Position numbers and translations under genes: made by a program. A stretch of 64,000 nt of DNA from Nitrospiraceae bacterium (lineage in GTDB: Bacteria > Nitrospirota > Nitrospiria > Nitrospirales > UBA8639), in assembly GCA_020632595.1 (NCBI GenBank), contig JACKFF010000002.1:1-64000 (forward strand), written 5' to 3'. Shown piece by piece: positions 35,137-44,689 of this stretch. Each line of letters begins with the position of its first letter. The stretch's first letter is position 1. Below the pieces are notes generated by a model, which was given only the letters and a program-made list of their open reading frames with translations, was not told the DNA's origin and searched no databases.

Positions 35137-36960
35137 ATGGGGAAGACAGCGTCATTGCCGGAGGTGATTCAGCGATTAATCGAGATTGGCAAGCCCAAAG
35201 GGCATGTCACCATAAAAGACCTAACGCACATTCTTCCTGCCGATCAGATTACCTCTGATCAATTACATACGATTTTAAGTGAGTTGCACGAAGTCAATCT
35301 TCAAGTCATTGATCCTTCAAAGCGGACGGCCTCGCAGTTGGCAGCGTTGAAAAAGAACGCGGGGCAGGAGGACTCAGATGATTCCGATGAGGAAACGGAT
35401 TCCTCCCTGGATATTGATTTGACCCCAGGTGAACCTACCCGTATCGATGATCCCGTCAGATTATATTTAAAAGAAATGGGACGGGTCCCATTGCTCACCC
35501 GGGAAGGCGAAATTGAACTTGCGAAACACATTGAAGAAGGCAAGCGGGAGTTGGCCTGTGCCGTCTATGGCATGCCGCTAAATATCCATTACCTGGAATC
35601 ACTCCACGACCAATTAAAGCTTGAGGAGATCCGTGTTCGAGATATCGTGCTCCTTCAGGAGACCCTGGAGGAGGAAGAAGTCGAAGAAGAGACTATGGCC
35701 AGTGAACAGGAGGATGAGGAGCTCCGAGCCCGAACGCTGGAGAGCCTGGCAACGGTTCGAAAGCTTGGGCGTGGGTTACTCTCTCTTTACACCCAAAATC
35801 GGGACGGGCAAACGACGAAAAATACAAGGACACAACTTGAGAAACGCCGGATTGGCCTGGCCGATCAATTTGTGGATCAAATCGAAGCCCTTAATCTGCA
35901 TCAGCGGGTTAAAGACCAAATGTTAAGGCGTGTGAAAGACATTGGTCAGGAAATTCGATCAGTCGAAATGATGACTGCCCGTCATACGAAAAGGCTTGGG
36001 CTCGCTGGGCAGGATGGTATTCAGGTGATTGGGAAAAAACCACGTGCCACCACAAAGGGGAGTTCCCTGAGGCGCAGACAACAATTGACTCCGGAAGAAA
36101 TTGAGAAATTAAAACAAGAAGTTGAAGCGGGAAAAGCTACCCTCTTGCGTCTTCAGAATGAAGTGCTGGGGATGCCGATGGAAGAATTTATGGCTGCTTT
36201 GACTATCTTGGAGACCGCTGAGGAAAAGGTGAAGAGAGGGAAGGCCCAATTAATCGAGGCTAATTTGCGATTGGTTGTCAGTATTGCACGAAAATATACG
36301 AATCGAGGGCTGCAGTTTATCGATTTAATCCAAGAAGGCAATATTGGATTAATGCGGGCTGTCGATAAGTTTGAGTATCAGCGTGGCTATAAATTTAGCA
36401 CCTATGCAACGTGGTGGATTCGGCAGGGTGTCACACGTGCCATCGCCGATCAGGCCCGCACCATTCGTATCCCGGTACATATGATTGAGGCCAACACTAA
36501 ATTAGCACGGACGGCAAGGCAGTTGGTGCAACAACTAGGCCGTGAACCTACCCCAGAGGAAATTGCCGAACGTATGGGCTTAACTCCTGAGAAGGTCCGC
36601 ATGATGTTGGATATTTCCAAGGGAACCATTTCTCTTGAAACGCCGATTGGCGAAAAAGAGGATAGCCAATTAGGGGACTTGATTGAAGACAAAAATGCAG
36701 TCTCTCCTATGGATGCCGCAAACCGCTACGATCTGCAGCGTCAGATTGCAAATGCCTTGGGTGTGCTGACTCCTCGCGAAGAGACCGTGATCCGCAAGCG
36801 GTTTGGGATTGGTGACAGTACCGACCATACATTAGAGGAAATTGGCCAGGACTTTGACGTGACTCGTGAGCGGATTCGCCAGATCGAGGCGAAAGCCTTA
36901 AAAAAACTTCGTCACCCGAGTTGCAGTCACAAACTTCGGAGTCTGGTGGACCATCTCTAA
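35137..36960 (+). CDS. rpoD: primary RNA polymerase sigma factor RpoD (sigma-70)
   Basis: A 607-residue sigma-70 with all regions: N-terminal 1.1 (LPEVIQRLIEIGKPKGHVT), 1.2 (DDPVRLYLKEMGRVPLLTRE, near 106), a long acidic non-conserved region, region 2 (NLRLVVSIARKYTNRGL, then FIDLIQEGNIGLMRAVDKF and KFSTYATWWIRQ, near 375-430), region 3 and region 4 (TREETV-type, TRERIRQIEAKALKKL near 575-591). Region 1.1 plus the standard 600-residue size mark it as the housekeeping factor. ATG 35137 is better placed than ATG 35131, since AAGGAG at 35123-35128 lies 8 bases before it. A strong terminator follows. Confidence 0.96.
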   Translation: MGKTASLPEVIQRLIEIGKPKGHVTIKDLTHILPADQITSDQLHTILSELHEVNLQVIDPSKRTASQLAALKKNAGQEDSDDSDEETDSSLDIDLTPGEPTRIDDPVRLYLKEMGRVPLLTREGEIELAKHIEEGKRELACAVYGMPLNIHYLESLHDQLKLEEIRVRDIVLLQETLEEEEVEEETMASEQEDEELRARTLESLATVRKLGRGLLSLYTQNRDGQTTKNTRTQLEKRRIGLADQFVDQIEALNLHQRVKDQMLRRVKDIGQEIRSVEMMTARHTKRLGLAGQDGIQVIGKKPRATTKGSSLRRRQQLTPEEIEKLKQEVEAGKATLLRLQNEVLGMPMEEFMAALTILETAEEKVKRGKAQLIEANLRLVVSIARKYTNRGLQFIDLIQEGNIGLMRAVDKFEYQRGYKFSTYATWWIRQGVTRAIADQARTIRIPVHMIEANTKLARTARQLVQQLGREPTPEEIAERMGLTPEKVRMMLDISKGTISLETPIGEKEDSQLGDLIEDKNAVSPMDAANRYDLQRQIANALGVLTPREETVIRKRFGIGDSTDHTLEEIGQDFDVTRERIRQIEAKALKKLRHPSCSHKLRSLVDHL

Positions 36961-36982
36961 TCTAAGTTTATTGTGAATGGAT

Positions 36983-37018
36983 AAGGCCCCGTCATGTAGA
37001 TGACGGGGCCTTTTTTTT
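36983..37018 (+). terminator. Rho-independent terminator of rpoD
   Basis: A perfect stem AAGGCCCCGTCAT / ATGACGGGGCCTT closed by GTAG is followed by a run of T. It lies 23 bp after the rpoD stop and just before the response-regulator gene. Confidence 0.95.
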
Positions 37019-37097
37019 GCCATATCCTTTATTCTCTATTCCTCAATTTGTCTTCCCCTTCTCGGTCCGGGTGTGTAGATGGTATGCTTTTCCTAAG

Positions 37098-37772
37098 ATG
37101 CGAATTCTAGTCGTGGAAGATGAACCTAAGGTGGCTTCCTTTATCCGGCGAGCGCTGGAGGAAGAAAGTTATGCGGTCGATGTATGCGCAGATGGGCCAG
37201 GAGGGTTGGATTGGGCTCAAGCTGTAAATTATGACTTAATTGTTTTGGATTTAATGTTGCCTGGATTACCTGGATTAGAAGTGCTGAAACGTGCTCGGGC
37301 TGCAGGTGTCAAAGCTCCGGTACTTATTTTAACGGCACGTTCAGAAGTGGACCAACGGGTTAAGGGTCTCGATGCGGGGGCTGACGATTATTTGACGAAA
37401 CCCTTCGCGATCGAAGAATTGCTCGCCAGAGCTCGAGCTCTCCTTCGTCGAGCTGGAGGGGCACCAACCGGAATTCTTCAGGTGGATGATGTGATATTAA
37501 ATCCTGTTACTCGGGAGGTGACTCGTGCCGGCCAACGTCTTGAGTTCACAACTAAAGAATATGCGCTGTTAGAGTATTTAATGCGAAATGCGGGTCGGGT
37601 ATTAACCCGATCCATGATTACGGAACATGTGTGGGACTTGGATTTCGATACCTTTACGAATGTGATTGATGTCTATATTAGCTACTTGCGAAACAAAATC
37701 GATAAAGGAAGAGAACGAAGTTTAATCCAAACTGTTAGGGGGAGCGGATATATGATGAGGTCGGACGGGTGA
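37098..37772 (+). CDS. OmpR/CusR-family response regulator
   Basis: A 224-residue regulator. The receiver has the acidic pair in VVEDEPKV, phospho-acceptor D51 (IVLDLMLPGLPGL) and K101 (DDYLTKPF). A winged-helix DNA-binding domain follows, ending with the typical FTNVIDVYISYLRNKIDK and QTVRGSGYMM. The closest named relatives are CusR/CopR-type metal-responsive regulators. Translation starts at ATG 37098; the frame extends upstream into the rpoD terminator, which rules out the longer form. Its stop overlaps the start of the kinase gene by 4 bp (GTGA). Confidence 0.93.
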   Translation: MRILVVEDEPKVASFIRRALEEESYAVDVCADGPGGLDWAQAVNYDLIVLDLMLPGLPGLEVLKRARAAGVKAPVLILTARSEVDQRVKGLDAGADDYLTKPFAIEELLARARALLRRAGGAPTGILQVDDVILNPVTREVTRAGQRLEFTTKEYALLEYLMRNAGRVLTRSMITEHVWDLDFDTFTNVIDVYISYLRNKIDKGRERSLIQTVRGSGYMMRSDG

Positions 37773-39187
37773 AAACGACCTCGATTCGAGTTCGATTAAC
37801 TTTGTGGTATGGATCTGCATTAGCTCTCATTCTGGTTCTTTTTGCCGTGGCCTTATATTTGGTGATGTCCCGGGCACTTCGGGAACAGGTGGATGCCTCG
37901 TTGGATGAGGCTGCCGCTGTGGCGATTCGAACGTTGGGAGAACATCGGTTTGGTCCGTTCTTGATTTTTGAAGATTTATCTCAGGACTTTCCAGAGATTG
38001 CGCTTTTGGATAAGTTTTTTCAAATTTTTGGGCCAGCGGGGCAAGTGACGATTCAGTCGGCTAATATTCAAAGCCGAGAGATTCCATTGAGTCAGACATC
38101 GTTCCGTGCTTCTCTTGATGGAAAATCAACGTTTGAATCCGTCCAATTTGAAAAAGGGGTTCCACTCCGATTGCTGTCGGTTCCTATTCGTCAAGATGAT
38201 CAATTAGTGAATATTTTACGCGTGGGGACATCCCTTTACCCTACGGAACGAATGCTGCATCGGCTTTTAGCCGGTCTCTATATCGCCTCTCCTTTGGCCT
38301 TGCTTGTGTCTTTGGTCGGAGGGTGGTTTTTGGCAGGACGGGCGTTGCGTCCGGTTCATGCTATTACGCAAGCGGCCCAACGTATCGCGGCCGGGGATTG
38401 GACCCAACGAATTCAAACTCCACATTCCAACGATGAAATTGGGCAATTAGCCTCGACATTCAATGACATGATTGGACGTTTGGAAGTGTCGTTTCGGCAA
38501 ATCCGGCAGTTTAGTGCGGATGCGTCCCATGAACTTCGGACGCCTTTAACCATTACAAAAGGGGAGACTGAGCTGGCATTACGGCGGCCGCGGCAAGCAG
38601 AAGATTATCGGGCGGTGCTCGAGAGTAATTTGGAGGAGATCGACCGCATGAGCCGGATTGTGGATGAGCTCTTGTTTTTATCACGAGCCGATCTTGGAGA
38701 AATTAAGCTCAAGATGTTTCCAGTTCAGTTGGACGATTTAGTGCGAGAAATCCAGCAACAGGCCCTGGTATTGGGCCAAGAGCGAAATATTCACACAGTG
38801 CTCGAAGCCATTGAGCCCGTCGTTGTCCAGGGAGACGACCTGCGTTTGCGGGAATTACTGTTAAATCTGGTCGATAATGCGGTGAAATATTCTCAAGAAG
38901 GACAAACGGTTGAACTCTCTTTGGTTGTTGCCGGAAACAAGGGGAAGCTGGTGGTTAAAGACCACGGTATTGGCCTTGCCCCTGAGGATCATGGCAGAAT
39001 TTTTGATCGGTTCTACCGGACGGACGAAGCGCGTGCTCATGCGGCAAAAGGGACAGGATTGGGTTTGGCGATTTGTAAATGGATTGTGGAAGTTCATCAT
39101 GGGACCATTGAGGTTCAAAGTGTTGTTCATGGTGGTTCCTGTTTTACGGTTTTCCTTCCTTTGGCTCCCACCGCAGCGAAAGTGTAA
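37769..39187 (+). CDS. heavy-metal-type sensor histidine kinase (CusS-like)
   Basis: A 472-residue membrane kinase: membrane helix at about 12-33, periplasmic domain to about 165, second helix near 168-190, HAMP (RALRPVHAITQAAQRIAAGD), H-box SADASHELRTPLT (about 250-262), N-box LLNLVDNAVKYS and G-box GTGLGLAICKWIVE. This is the CusS/heavy-metal sensor kinase architecture. It starts at GTG 37769, overlapping the regulator gene, so the pair is translationally coupled. No metal efflux genes lie within the window, so the signal could be something other than metal. Confidence 0.93.
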   Translation: MKTTSIRVRLTLWYGSALALILVLFAVALYLVMSRALREQVDASLDEAAAVAIRTLGEHRFGPFLIFEDLSQDFPEIALLDKFFQIFGPAGQVTIQSANIQSREIPLSQTSFRASLDGKSTFESVQFEKGVPLRLLSVPIRQDDQLVNILRVGTSLYPTERMLHRLLAGLYIASPLALLVSLVGGWFLAGRALRPVHAITQAAQRIAAGDWTQRIQTPHSNDEIGQLASTFNDMIGRLEVSFRQIRQFSADASHELRTPLTITKGETELALRRPRQAEDYRAVLESNLEEIDRMSRIVDELLFLSRADLGEIKLKMFPVQLDDLVREIQQQALVLGQERNIHTVLEAIEPVVVQGDDLRLRELLLNLVDNAVKYSQEGQTVELSLVVAGNKGKLVVKDHGIGLAPEDHGRIFDRFYRTDEARAHAAKGTGLGLAICKWIVEVHHGTIEVQSVVHGGSCFTVFLPLAPTAAKV

Positions 39188-39467
39188 GACACAAACACTT
39201 CTCGCTCTATTAAAAAGTTTTAATTTTCCCCTAATTTCCCCTTCATCTCTGGATGGTATACCTACCCTACATTGAGCAAATTTTAAGACAGGCGACTCTT
39301 GACCAGGCATGACGGAAAGTTAATTTCTGGTCCCCAAAATTGAGTTGGTGGTTGCAGTGAAACTCAAAGTCTGGATCCTTTCGCATCCTGGTTGTTCTGT
39401 CTGGACAATTTCATGTACCGGTTAAGTCTCGCTGGCTCTAACCCTTTAATGTTGGGAGGGGGAATCC

Positions 39468-40718
39468 ATGATCACACTTCAGACGGCTTCACCATTCAGC
39501 GAAACCCAGAAGAATCACTCATCGTCTTTGCATAAGGGGCGATCTAGAAAGCGGGCTCCGGCAGGGTATCGAAATTCCATAAATCAAGTGGATATGGATC
39601 AGGATCAGGAGGAAAGTTCAAAATCCATTGCTGAACCAGGATCGGTAAATTTAGAGTCCATGTATTTTCGAGGGTTTCGTTCGCGCCCGCTTCTGAACGC
39701 TCAGGAGGAATTAGCCCTTGCCACGCAGCTGTATCAGGGGACGGCTGATCTTCGCTCATTGTTACAGCAGGCTCTAGAGCTCTCCAGGGGGCTGAGTTCT
39801 CACCTGGAAGTTAAGGCGTTTCAAGAAGAATTAACGAAATGCAAAGAGCTAAACGGGTACTCAGCTCCTGTGGTGGACGACATCCTGGAGTGTGTGTCCA
39901 ACCTCGAGTCTCTCTCGGCGAGGTATGGCAAGGCAGGTCAAAAGCTCAGTCTGCGGTTTGGAGAAATTCGTCGTTCCATTGGTAAAGTCCGAATAGATAT
40001 CGAAAAACCAAAAGATGCCTTAGTGCAAAGGAATCTTCGTCTGGTTGTCGATGTGGCTAAGCGATACTTAGGGCGAGGGATGAATTTTCTGGACCTTGTG
40101 CAAGAAGGAAATATCGGACTGATGAAAGCGGCAGAACGCTTTGATTACACTCGTGGGTTTAAATTCAGTACGTATGCCACGTGGTGGATTCGCCAGGGCA
40201 TTTCGCGAGCGGTTGCCGATCAAAGCCGGACCATTCGTGTGCCGGTTCATACGAATGAGGCATCCACCAAAATCGCCAAAACTGCGCAGCGTCTCGCGCA
40301 GCAACTTAATCGAGAACCCACATTTGAAGAAATTGGACAACATCTGGAGATGAGCGGCGATAGGGTGAAAGAAACCATTGAAGCGTTTCAGGAACCGATA
40401 TCGCTAGATGCTCCGTCTGTTGATGGAGAGACTGAATTAGGAGAATTAATTCCTGATCTGGCATGCCAATCTCCAGACGAAGAAGTGTCCCGTAAATCAA
40501 ATGCCCAATGGTTAAATCAGATTTTTCAGGTTTTGACTGCTCGCGAGGAACAAGTTATTCGTTTGCGCTTTGGCATTGGAGTGGATGAAGCTTGGACTTT
40601 AGAGCAAGTAGGGCGCTCCATGTCCGTGACTCGTGAACGAATTCGTCAAATCGAGGTTGTGGCCTTAAAAAAGCTTAAGGAGTCCCATGTCAAGGCCATG
40701 CTGGCTGAAATTCAGTGA
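39468..40718 (+). CDS. group 2 sigma-70 family RNA polymerase sigma factor
   Basis: A 416-residue sigma factor lacking region 1.1. A basic N-terminus is followed by region 1.2 (SMYFRGFRSRPLLNAQEELALA, near 64-85), region 2 (NLRLVVDVAKRYLGRGMNFL, then DLVQEGNIGLMKAAERFDYT and FKFSTYATWWIRQG), region 3 and region 4 with TRERIRQIEVVALKKLK. Core regions are close to those of RpoD, so it should read similar -10 elements and act as an alternative (RpoS/SigB-like) factor. GGGAGGGGG lies 5 bases before ATG 39468. It follows the two-component genes by 280 bp. Confidence 0.93.
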   Translation: MITLQTASPFSETQKNHSSSLHKGRSRKRAPAGYRNSINQVDMDQDQEESSKSIAEPGSVNLESMYFRGFRSRPLLNAQEELALATQLYQGTADLRSLLQQALELSRGLSSHLEVKAFQEELTKCKELNGYSAPVVDDILECVSNLESLSARYGKAGQKLSLRFGEIRRSIGKVRIDIEKPKDALVQRNLRLVVDVAKRYLGRGMNFLDLVQEGNIGLMKAAERFDYTRGFKFSTYATWWIRQGISRAVADQSRTIRVPVHTNEASTKIAKTAQRLAQQLNREPTFEEIGQHLEMSGDRVKETIEAFQEPISLDAPSVDGETELGELIPDLACQSPDEEVSRKSNAQWLNQIFQVLTAREEQVIRLRFGIGVDEAWTLEQVGRSMSVTRERIRQIEVVALKKLKESHVKAMLAEIQ

Positions 40719-40806
40719 GTTATTTTGGTTGCGAAGTCCAAATTGTACAGGATACAGTTGACCATGCAAATAAAATAAGTTAGAGGTTCAAAGGGTGGAG
40801 GTTTTC

Positions 40807-40845
40807 GAAAAGCAGGAATCTGAAGGTTCCTGCTTTTCTTTTTTT
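40807..40845 (+). terminator. Rho-independent terminator of the group 2 sigma gene
   Basis: The stem AAAAGCAGGAA / TTCCTGCTTTT with loop TCTGAAGG is followed by CTTTTTTT. It lies about 90 bp past the stop codon. Confidence 0.9.
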
Positions 40846-41041
40846 GCCTAAGGCTTTCTCTTTATGGGTTCTCGAACTTCTTTAGGAAATGGCATCATTT
40901 CGCGGGGAAATATTTAAGGTAGTGAATATTGAGGGCGTTAAGCTTAGCTTTTAGGAATCAGCTGGGGCTCGGTGTTTTGTGGATATGCCCCGACCGAGGC
41001 ACAAAGGAAGAAAAACAGATTTGTTTTTGACTGGAACCAGC

Positions 41042-41473
41042 ATGCCAATTGTGATCACTTCCCATCTTTGCATTCCTGATTCCGATGTGCGATTTTCGGC
41101 TGCTCGAAGCACAGGTCCTGGTGGTCAGCATGTTAATAAGGTAAATAGTCGGGTCATTTTGGAATTTGATGTTAAGCGTACTACCGTTCTGAGTACCAAG
41201 CAAAAACGAAGAATTGCCGAAATGGTTGGACAACGAATGAATCAAGAAGGGATTTTAAGGCTGCAAGCTCAACGGCATCGCTCCCAGTCGGCCAATCGTG
41301 CTGATTTATTGGATAAATTTGTGCAAATTCTGCAGGACGCTTTGCGTCCTGAAAAACCCCGGGTTGCGACCCGAGTGCCGAACCGAGTGCGTGAGAAGCG
41401 TTTGGAAGAGAAAAAAAATCGTACTCGTGTGAAGCAGGTACGACAAACCCCCAAAAATTTTGACGAAACATAA
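41042..41473 (+). CDS. arfB: alternative ribosome-rescue peptidyl-tRNA hydrolase ArfB
   Basis: A 143-residue protein with the release-factor GGQ motif (GPGGQHVNKVNS, residues 25-36) and a highly basic C-terminal tail from about 105 (EKPRVATRVP and EKRLEEKKNRTR), the part that enters the mRNA channel of stalled ribosomes. The size matches E. coli ArfB/YaeJ (140) rather than RF2. Translation from ATG 41042 gives the family start MPIVITSHLCIP; the upstream in-frame ATG at 40985 is not needed. It is separated from the sigma gene by a terminator and from the peptidase gene by 32 bp. Confidence 0.9.
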   Translation: MPIVITSHLCIPDSDVRFSAARSTGPGGQHVNKVNSRVILEFDVKRTTVLSTKQKRRIAEMVGQRMNQEGILRLQAQRHRSQSANRADLLDKFVQILQDALRPEKPRVATRVPNRVREKRLEEKKNRTRVKQVRQTPKNFDET

Positions 41474-41505
41474 CGAGCTGAAAATTTTGACGATAAGGGA
41501 AATTC

Positions 41506-43587
41506 ATGGCGATGCGTCCCTCCCAGTCCAGACCATTGATGCCCGATCCCCCTCGTGCTAAGCGGGTCCCGCACCGGCTAGAACATCACGGTCACGTCCG
41601 AATCGACGAGTATTATTGGCTCAGAGACCGTGAAAACCCCGAAGTCTTGGCCTATTTACATGCTGAAAATGAATATGCCGCCATGTTGAGGAGCCATACC
41701 AGAGATTTGGAGCAGACACTATTTGAAGAAATTTGTGGACGCATTCAGCCAACGGATTTATCTGTTCCGTTTCGGCTTGGAGATTTTTGGTATTACATTC
41801 GATATGAAGAGGGGAAGGAATATGCCCTCTACTGCAGGAAAGAGAAATCCTTAACGAATCCTGAATCCATCATGGTCGATGGCAACGAATTGGCTCGGGG
41901 ACATGAATATTTTTCTTTGGGGAATTGGGCGGTAAGTCCTGGCCAAGATATCCTGGCCTATGCCATTGATACCCAAGGGCGGCGGATATTTACCATCGGC
42001 TTTAAAAATCTGACAACAGGCGAGACAATTGATGAATGTATACCTATGGTGACTGGGAATATGGAGTGGGGAAATGACAATCGTACACTCATTTATTCCA
42101 GGCAGGATCCTGAAACGTTGCGATCAAATCGGATTTTTCGTCATCGGTTGGGAACGAATCCGGCCCTGGATACGTTGGTTTATGAGGAAACAGATGAGAC
42201 CTTCTCGGTTTCTATCGAAAAAACAAAATCCAAACGGTATCTGATGATCGGATCGCATCAGTCCATCACGAGTGAGTACCGGTATGTGAATGCGGATCAC
42301 CCGGAAAACGATTTTCAAATATTCCAGGCACGGAAACGCGGACATGAATACGATGTGGATCATCTTGGCGACCATTTCTTTATTCGAAGCAATCATGAGG
42401 CTAAAAATTTTCGTTTTATGAGGACTGAAACAAATAAGACGAGCCTCGCACAGTGGGAAGAAGTTATTCCTCACCGCCCGGAAGTATTTTTGGAAGGATT
42501 CGAGCTATTTGAAAATTTTCTGGTGCTAGAAGAACGAAGGCAGGGGCTCATCCACCTTCGAATGATCCGGACCACGGATGGCTCTGAGCATGAACTGGAT
42601 TTTGGAGAGCCGGCTTACCTGGCAACCTTGGGGGATAATTTGGAAGCCGATACTTCATACCTACGGTATGGATATACCTCAATGACCACTCCCATGACCA
42701 TCTATGATTATCACATGGCAACACGGGAAAAAATTCTTCTCAAACAAGAGCCGGTCCTCGGGAATTTTCACATTAGCCACTACCAGACGGAACGTCTTTT
42801 CGCTCCAACATTAGATGAAATTTCCATTCCTATATCCCTGGTCTACCGAAAAGGTTTTGACCCGAATGGCACACATCCCCTGTTATTGTATGGCTATGGT
42901 TCGTATGGCGCGAGTATGGATGCAAGTTTTAGCTCTCCCCGTCTCAGTTTACTGGATCGTGGATTTGTCTATGCGTTAGCCCACATTCGAGGTGGGGAAG
43001 AACTGGGCCGACAATGGTATGAAAACGGTAAGTTATTAAACAAGAAAAATACCTTCACGGATTTTATCGCCTGTGCCGAATTTCTTATTCAGCAAGGGTA
43101 CGCCGCACCTCAGAAATTATTCGCTCTCGGGGGAAGCGCTGGTGGGTTGTTGATGGGGGCGATTATGAATATGCGGCCTGAATTGTTTCATGGGGTGGTG
43201 GCCCAGGTTCCTTTTGTAGATGTGGTGACCACGATGTTAGATCCCAATATCCCATTGACAACCGGAGAATATGATGAATGGGGGGATCCCAACCAACAAC
43301 AGTTTTATGAGTACATGCTTTCCTATTCGCCTTACGATAATCTTCAGCCCCAGTCCTATCCTCACCTTTTGGTGACTTCAGGTTTGCACGACTCACAAGT
43401 ACAATTCTGGGAGCCGACAAAATGGGTGGCCAAACTGCGAGCATTGAAGACCGACAATCAACGTCTTTTGCTCCGAACTAATATGGATGCAGGGCATAGC
43501 GGAGCCTCAGGTCGATTTAAACGTTATGAGGAAACCGCAATGATCTATGCATTTTTATTGGATCTCGCCGGTTCCCTTGATCTGTGA
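41506..43587 (+). CDS. ptrB: oligopeptidase B (prolyl oligopeptidase family S9A)
   Basis: A 693-residue serine peptidase: an N-terminal DEYYWLRDRENPEVLAYL segment, a seven-bladed propeller region (about 80-400), and the alpha/beta-hydrolase catalytic domain with GGSAGGLLMGA (serine near 544), a later aspartate, and the histidine in MDAGHSGASGR (near 664-674). Family members cleave short peptides after basic residues in the cytoplasm; there is no signal peptide. Full length. The gene follows arfB by 32 bp and could share its transcript. Confidence 0.94.
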   Translation: MAMRPSQSRPLMPDPPRAKRVPHRLEHHGHVRIDEYYWLRDRENPEVLAYLHAENEYAAMLRSHTRDLEQTLFEEICGRIQPTDLSVPFRLGDFWYYIRYEEGKEYALYCRKEKSLTNPESIMVDGNELARGHEYFSLGNWAVSPGQDILAYAIDTQGRRIFTIGFKNLTTGETIDECIPMVTGNMEWGNDNRTLIYSRQDPETLRSNRIFRHRLGTNPALDTLVYEETDETFSVSIEKTKSKRYLMIGSHQSITSEYRYVNADHPENDFQIFQARKRGHEYDVDHLGDHFFIRSNHEAKNFRFMRTETNKTSLAQWEEVIPHRPEVFLEGFELFENFLVLEERRQGLIHLRMIRTTDGSEHELDFGEPAYLATLGDNLEADTSYLRYGYTSMTTPMTIYDYHMATREKILLKQEPVLGNFHISHYQTERLFAPTLDEISIPISLVYRKGFDPNGTHPLLLYGYGSYGASMDASFSSPRLSLLDRGFVYALAHIRGGEELGRQWYENGKLLNKKNTFTDFIACAEFLIQQGYAAPQKLFALGGSAGGLLMGAIMNMRPELFHGVVAQVPFVDVVTTMLDPNIPLTTGEYDEWGDPNQQQFYEYMLSYSPYDNLQPQSYPHLLVTSGLHDSQVQFWEPTKWVAKLRALKTDNQRLLLRTNMDAGHSGASGRFKRYEETAMIYAFLLDLAGSLDL

Positions 43588-43835
43588 GGCTCCCATTTTT
43601 TTCCGGACTCTCATTAACCTCCACATTGTTCTGAGGCTCCAGACAATAATTCCCAAGGGAGTTAAAGCGAGCGTCAGGAGCATCCGAGTGTTGCGTTCTC
43701 TGCCCTGCTGGGAGCTATCCTTTTCATACAGGTTGCGGTGCTGTCTGTGAAGGGGACCTGTGCCTTTGGCAGGATGGAGATAACCTTGATGCTGGGCTCT
43801 TGCCAGATCACACAGGATTCTCTACATTCCTAGGC

Positions 43836-44552
43836 ATGACCCCCAGACGATTCCGGGCCAAGGTTCTTCGCGTTCGGCATTTGACTCAAGATGTTCGAGA
43901 AATGATCTTGGAGTTAGTCGATATCCGGACCTTAGAGTTTCTACCCGGACAATCAATTTCCCTGACCATCCCGGATGGAGTGTCGGGTCTCTCGTATCTG
44001 AGATACTATTCGCTGGCTTCCCTGCCCAGTTCCTCTCATCAGCTCGTACTACTCTTTAATGCCGGAGAAAAAGGAAAGGGCGCGACGTTTGCGTTGGAGC
44101 ATTCGGTTGGTGAAGAGCTTGACTGTTGCGGTCCTTTCGGTTCATTTCACCTTCATGAGGACCCCGAACGAGATCTGTTGTTTGTTGGGACAGGTACCGG
44201 CATTGCGCCACTATGGTCTATGCTGTCCAGTCTCTTTGAGCAATCTTGTTCCCGGTCCGTGACCCTGCTGTGGGGACTTCGGAGTGAGTCGGATATCTAT
44301 TATTTGGACGAGTTGCAAAAGTGGGCCGATGGCTATAAAAATTTTTCTTTTATCCTGACTCTGTCTCAACCTTCCCATCATTGGAGGGGGAAAAGAGGAC
44401 GCGTGACGCACTTGCTCCAGGAGTTTCCCCATGTGGATCATCTGGCGGTGTATGTCTGTGGCAATCGAAAAATGGTTGCGGAGGTCACCAGCCTTCTTCA
44501 GTGCAAGGGTATGTGTCCTGTCTATCGAGAACGTCATCATGACGGAAAATAG
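43836..44552 (+). CDS. ferredoxin-NAD(P)+ reductase-like FAD oxidoreductase
   Basis: A 238-residue flavoprotein of the FNR superfamily. RYYSLASLP (about 56-64) binds the flavin, and GTGTGIAPLWSML (about 115-127) with YVCGNRKMV near 207-215 binds the pyridine nucleotide. There is no iron-sulfur domain, so it would need a separate electron partner. ATG 43836 starts the conserved core (MTPRRFRAKVLRV); TTG 43800 would add 12 residues without similarity. It lies 137 bp before hemW on the same strand, so a supply of electrons to the radical-SAM enzyme is possible but only inferred. Confidence 0.83.
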   Translation: MTPRRFRAKVLRVRHLTQDVREMILELVDIRTLEFLPGQSISLTIPDGVSGLSYLRYYSLASLPSSSHQLVLLFNAGEKGKGATFALEHSVGEELDCCGPFGSFHLHEDPERDLLFVGTGTGIAPLWSMLSSLFEQSCSRSVTLLWGLRSESDIYYLDELQKWADGYKNFSFILTLSQPSHHWRGKRGRVTHLLQEFPHVDHLAVYVCGNRKMVAEVTSLLQCKGMCPVYRERHHDGK

Positions 44553-44689
44553 GGTGTTGGTTTCTAATTGCCATATTTGTCCATTTCCGGAGTGGGGCTC
44601 CCGTTCTTTATCTTTGCCCGTTCTTCATATTTTCTAGGCGATGGTTCTCGGATGGAATTGGTTGAACCGTAGGTGGAGGTCAAGATGAG

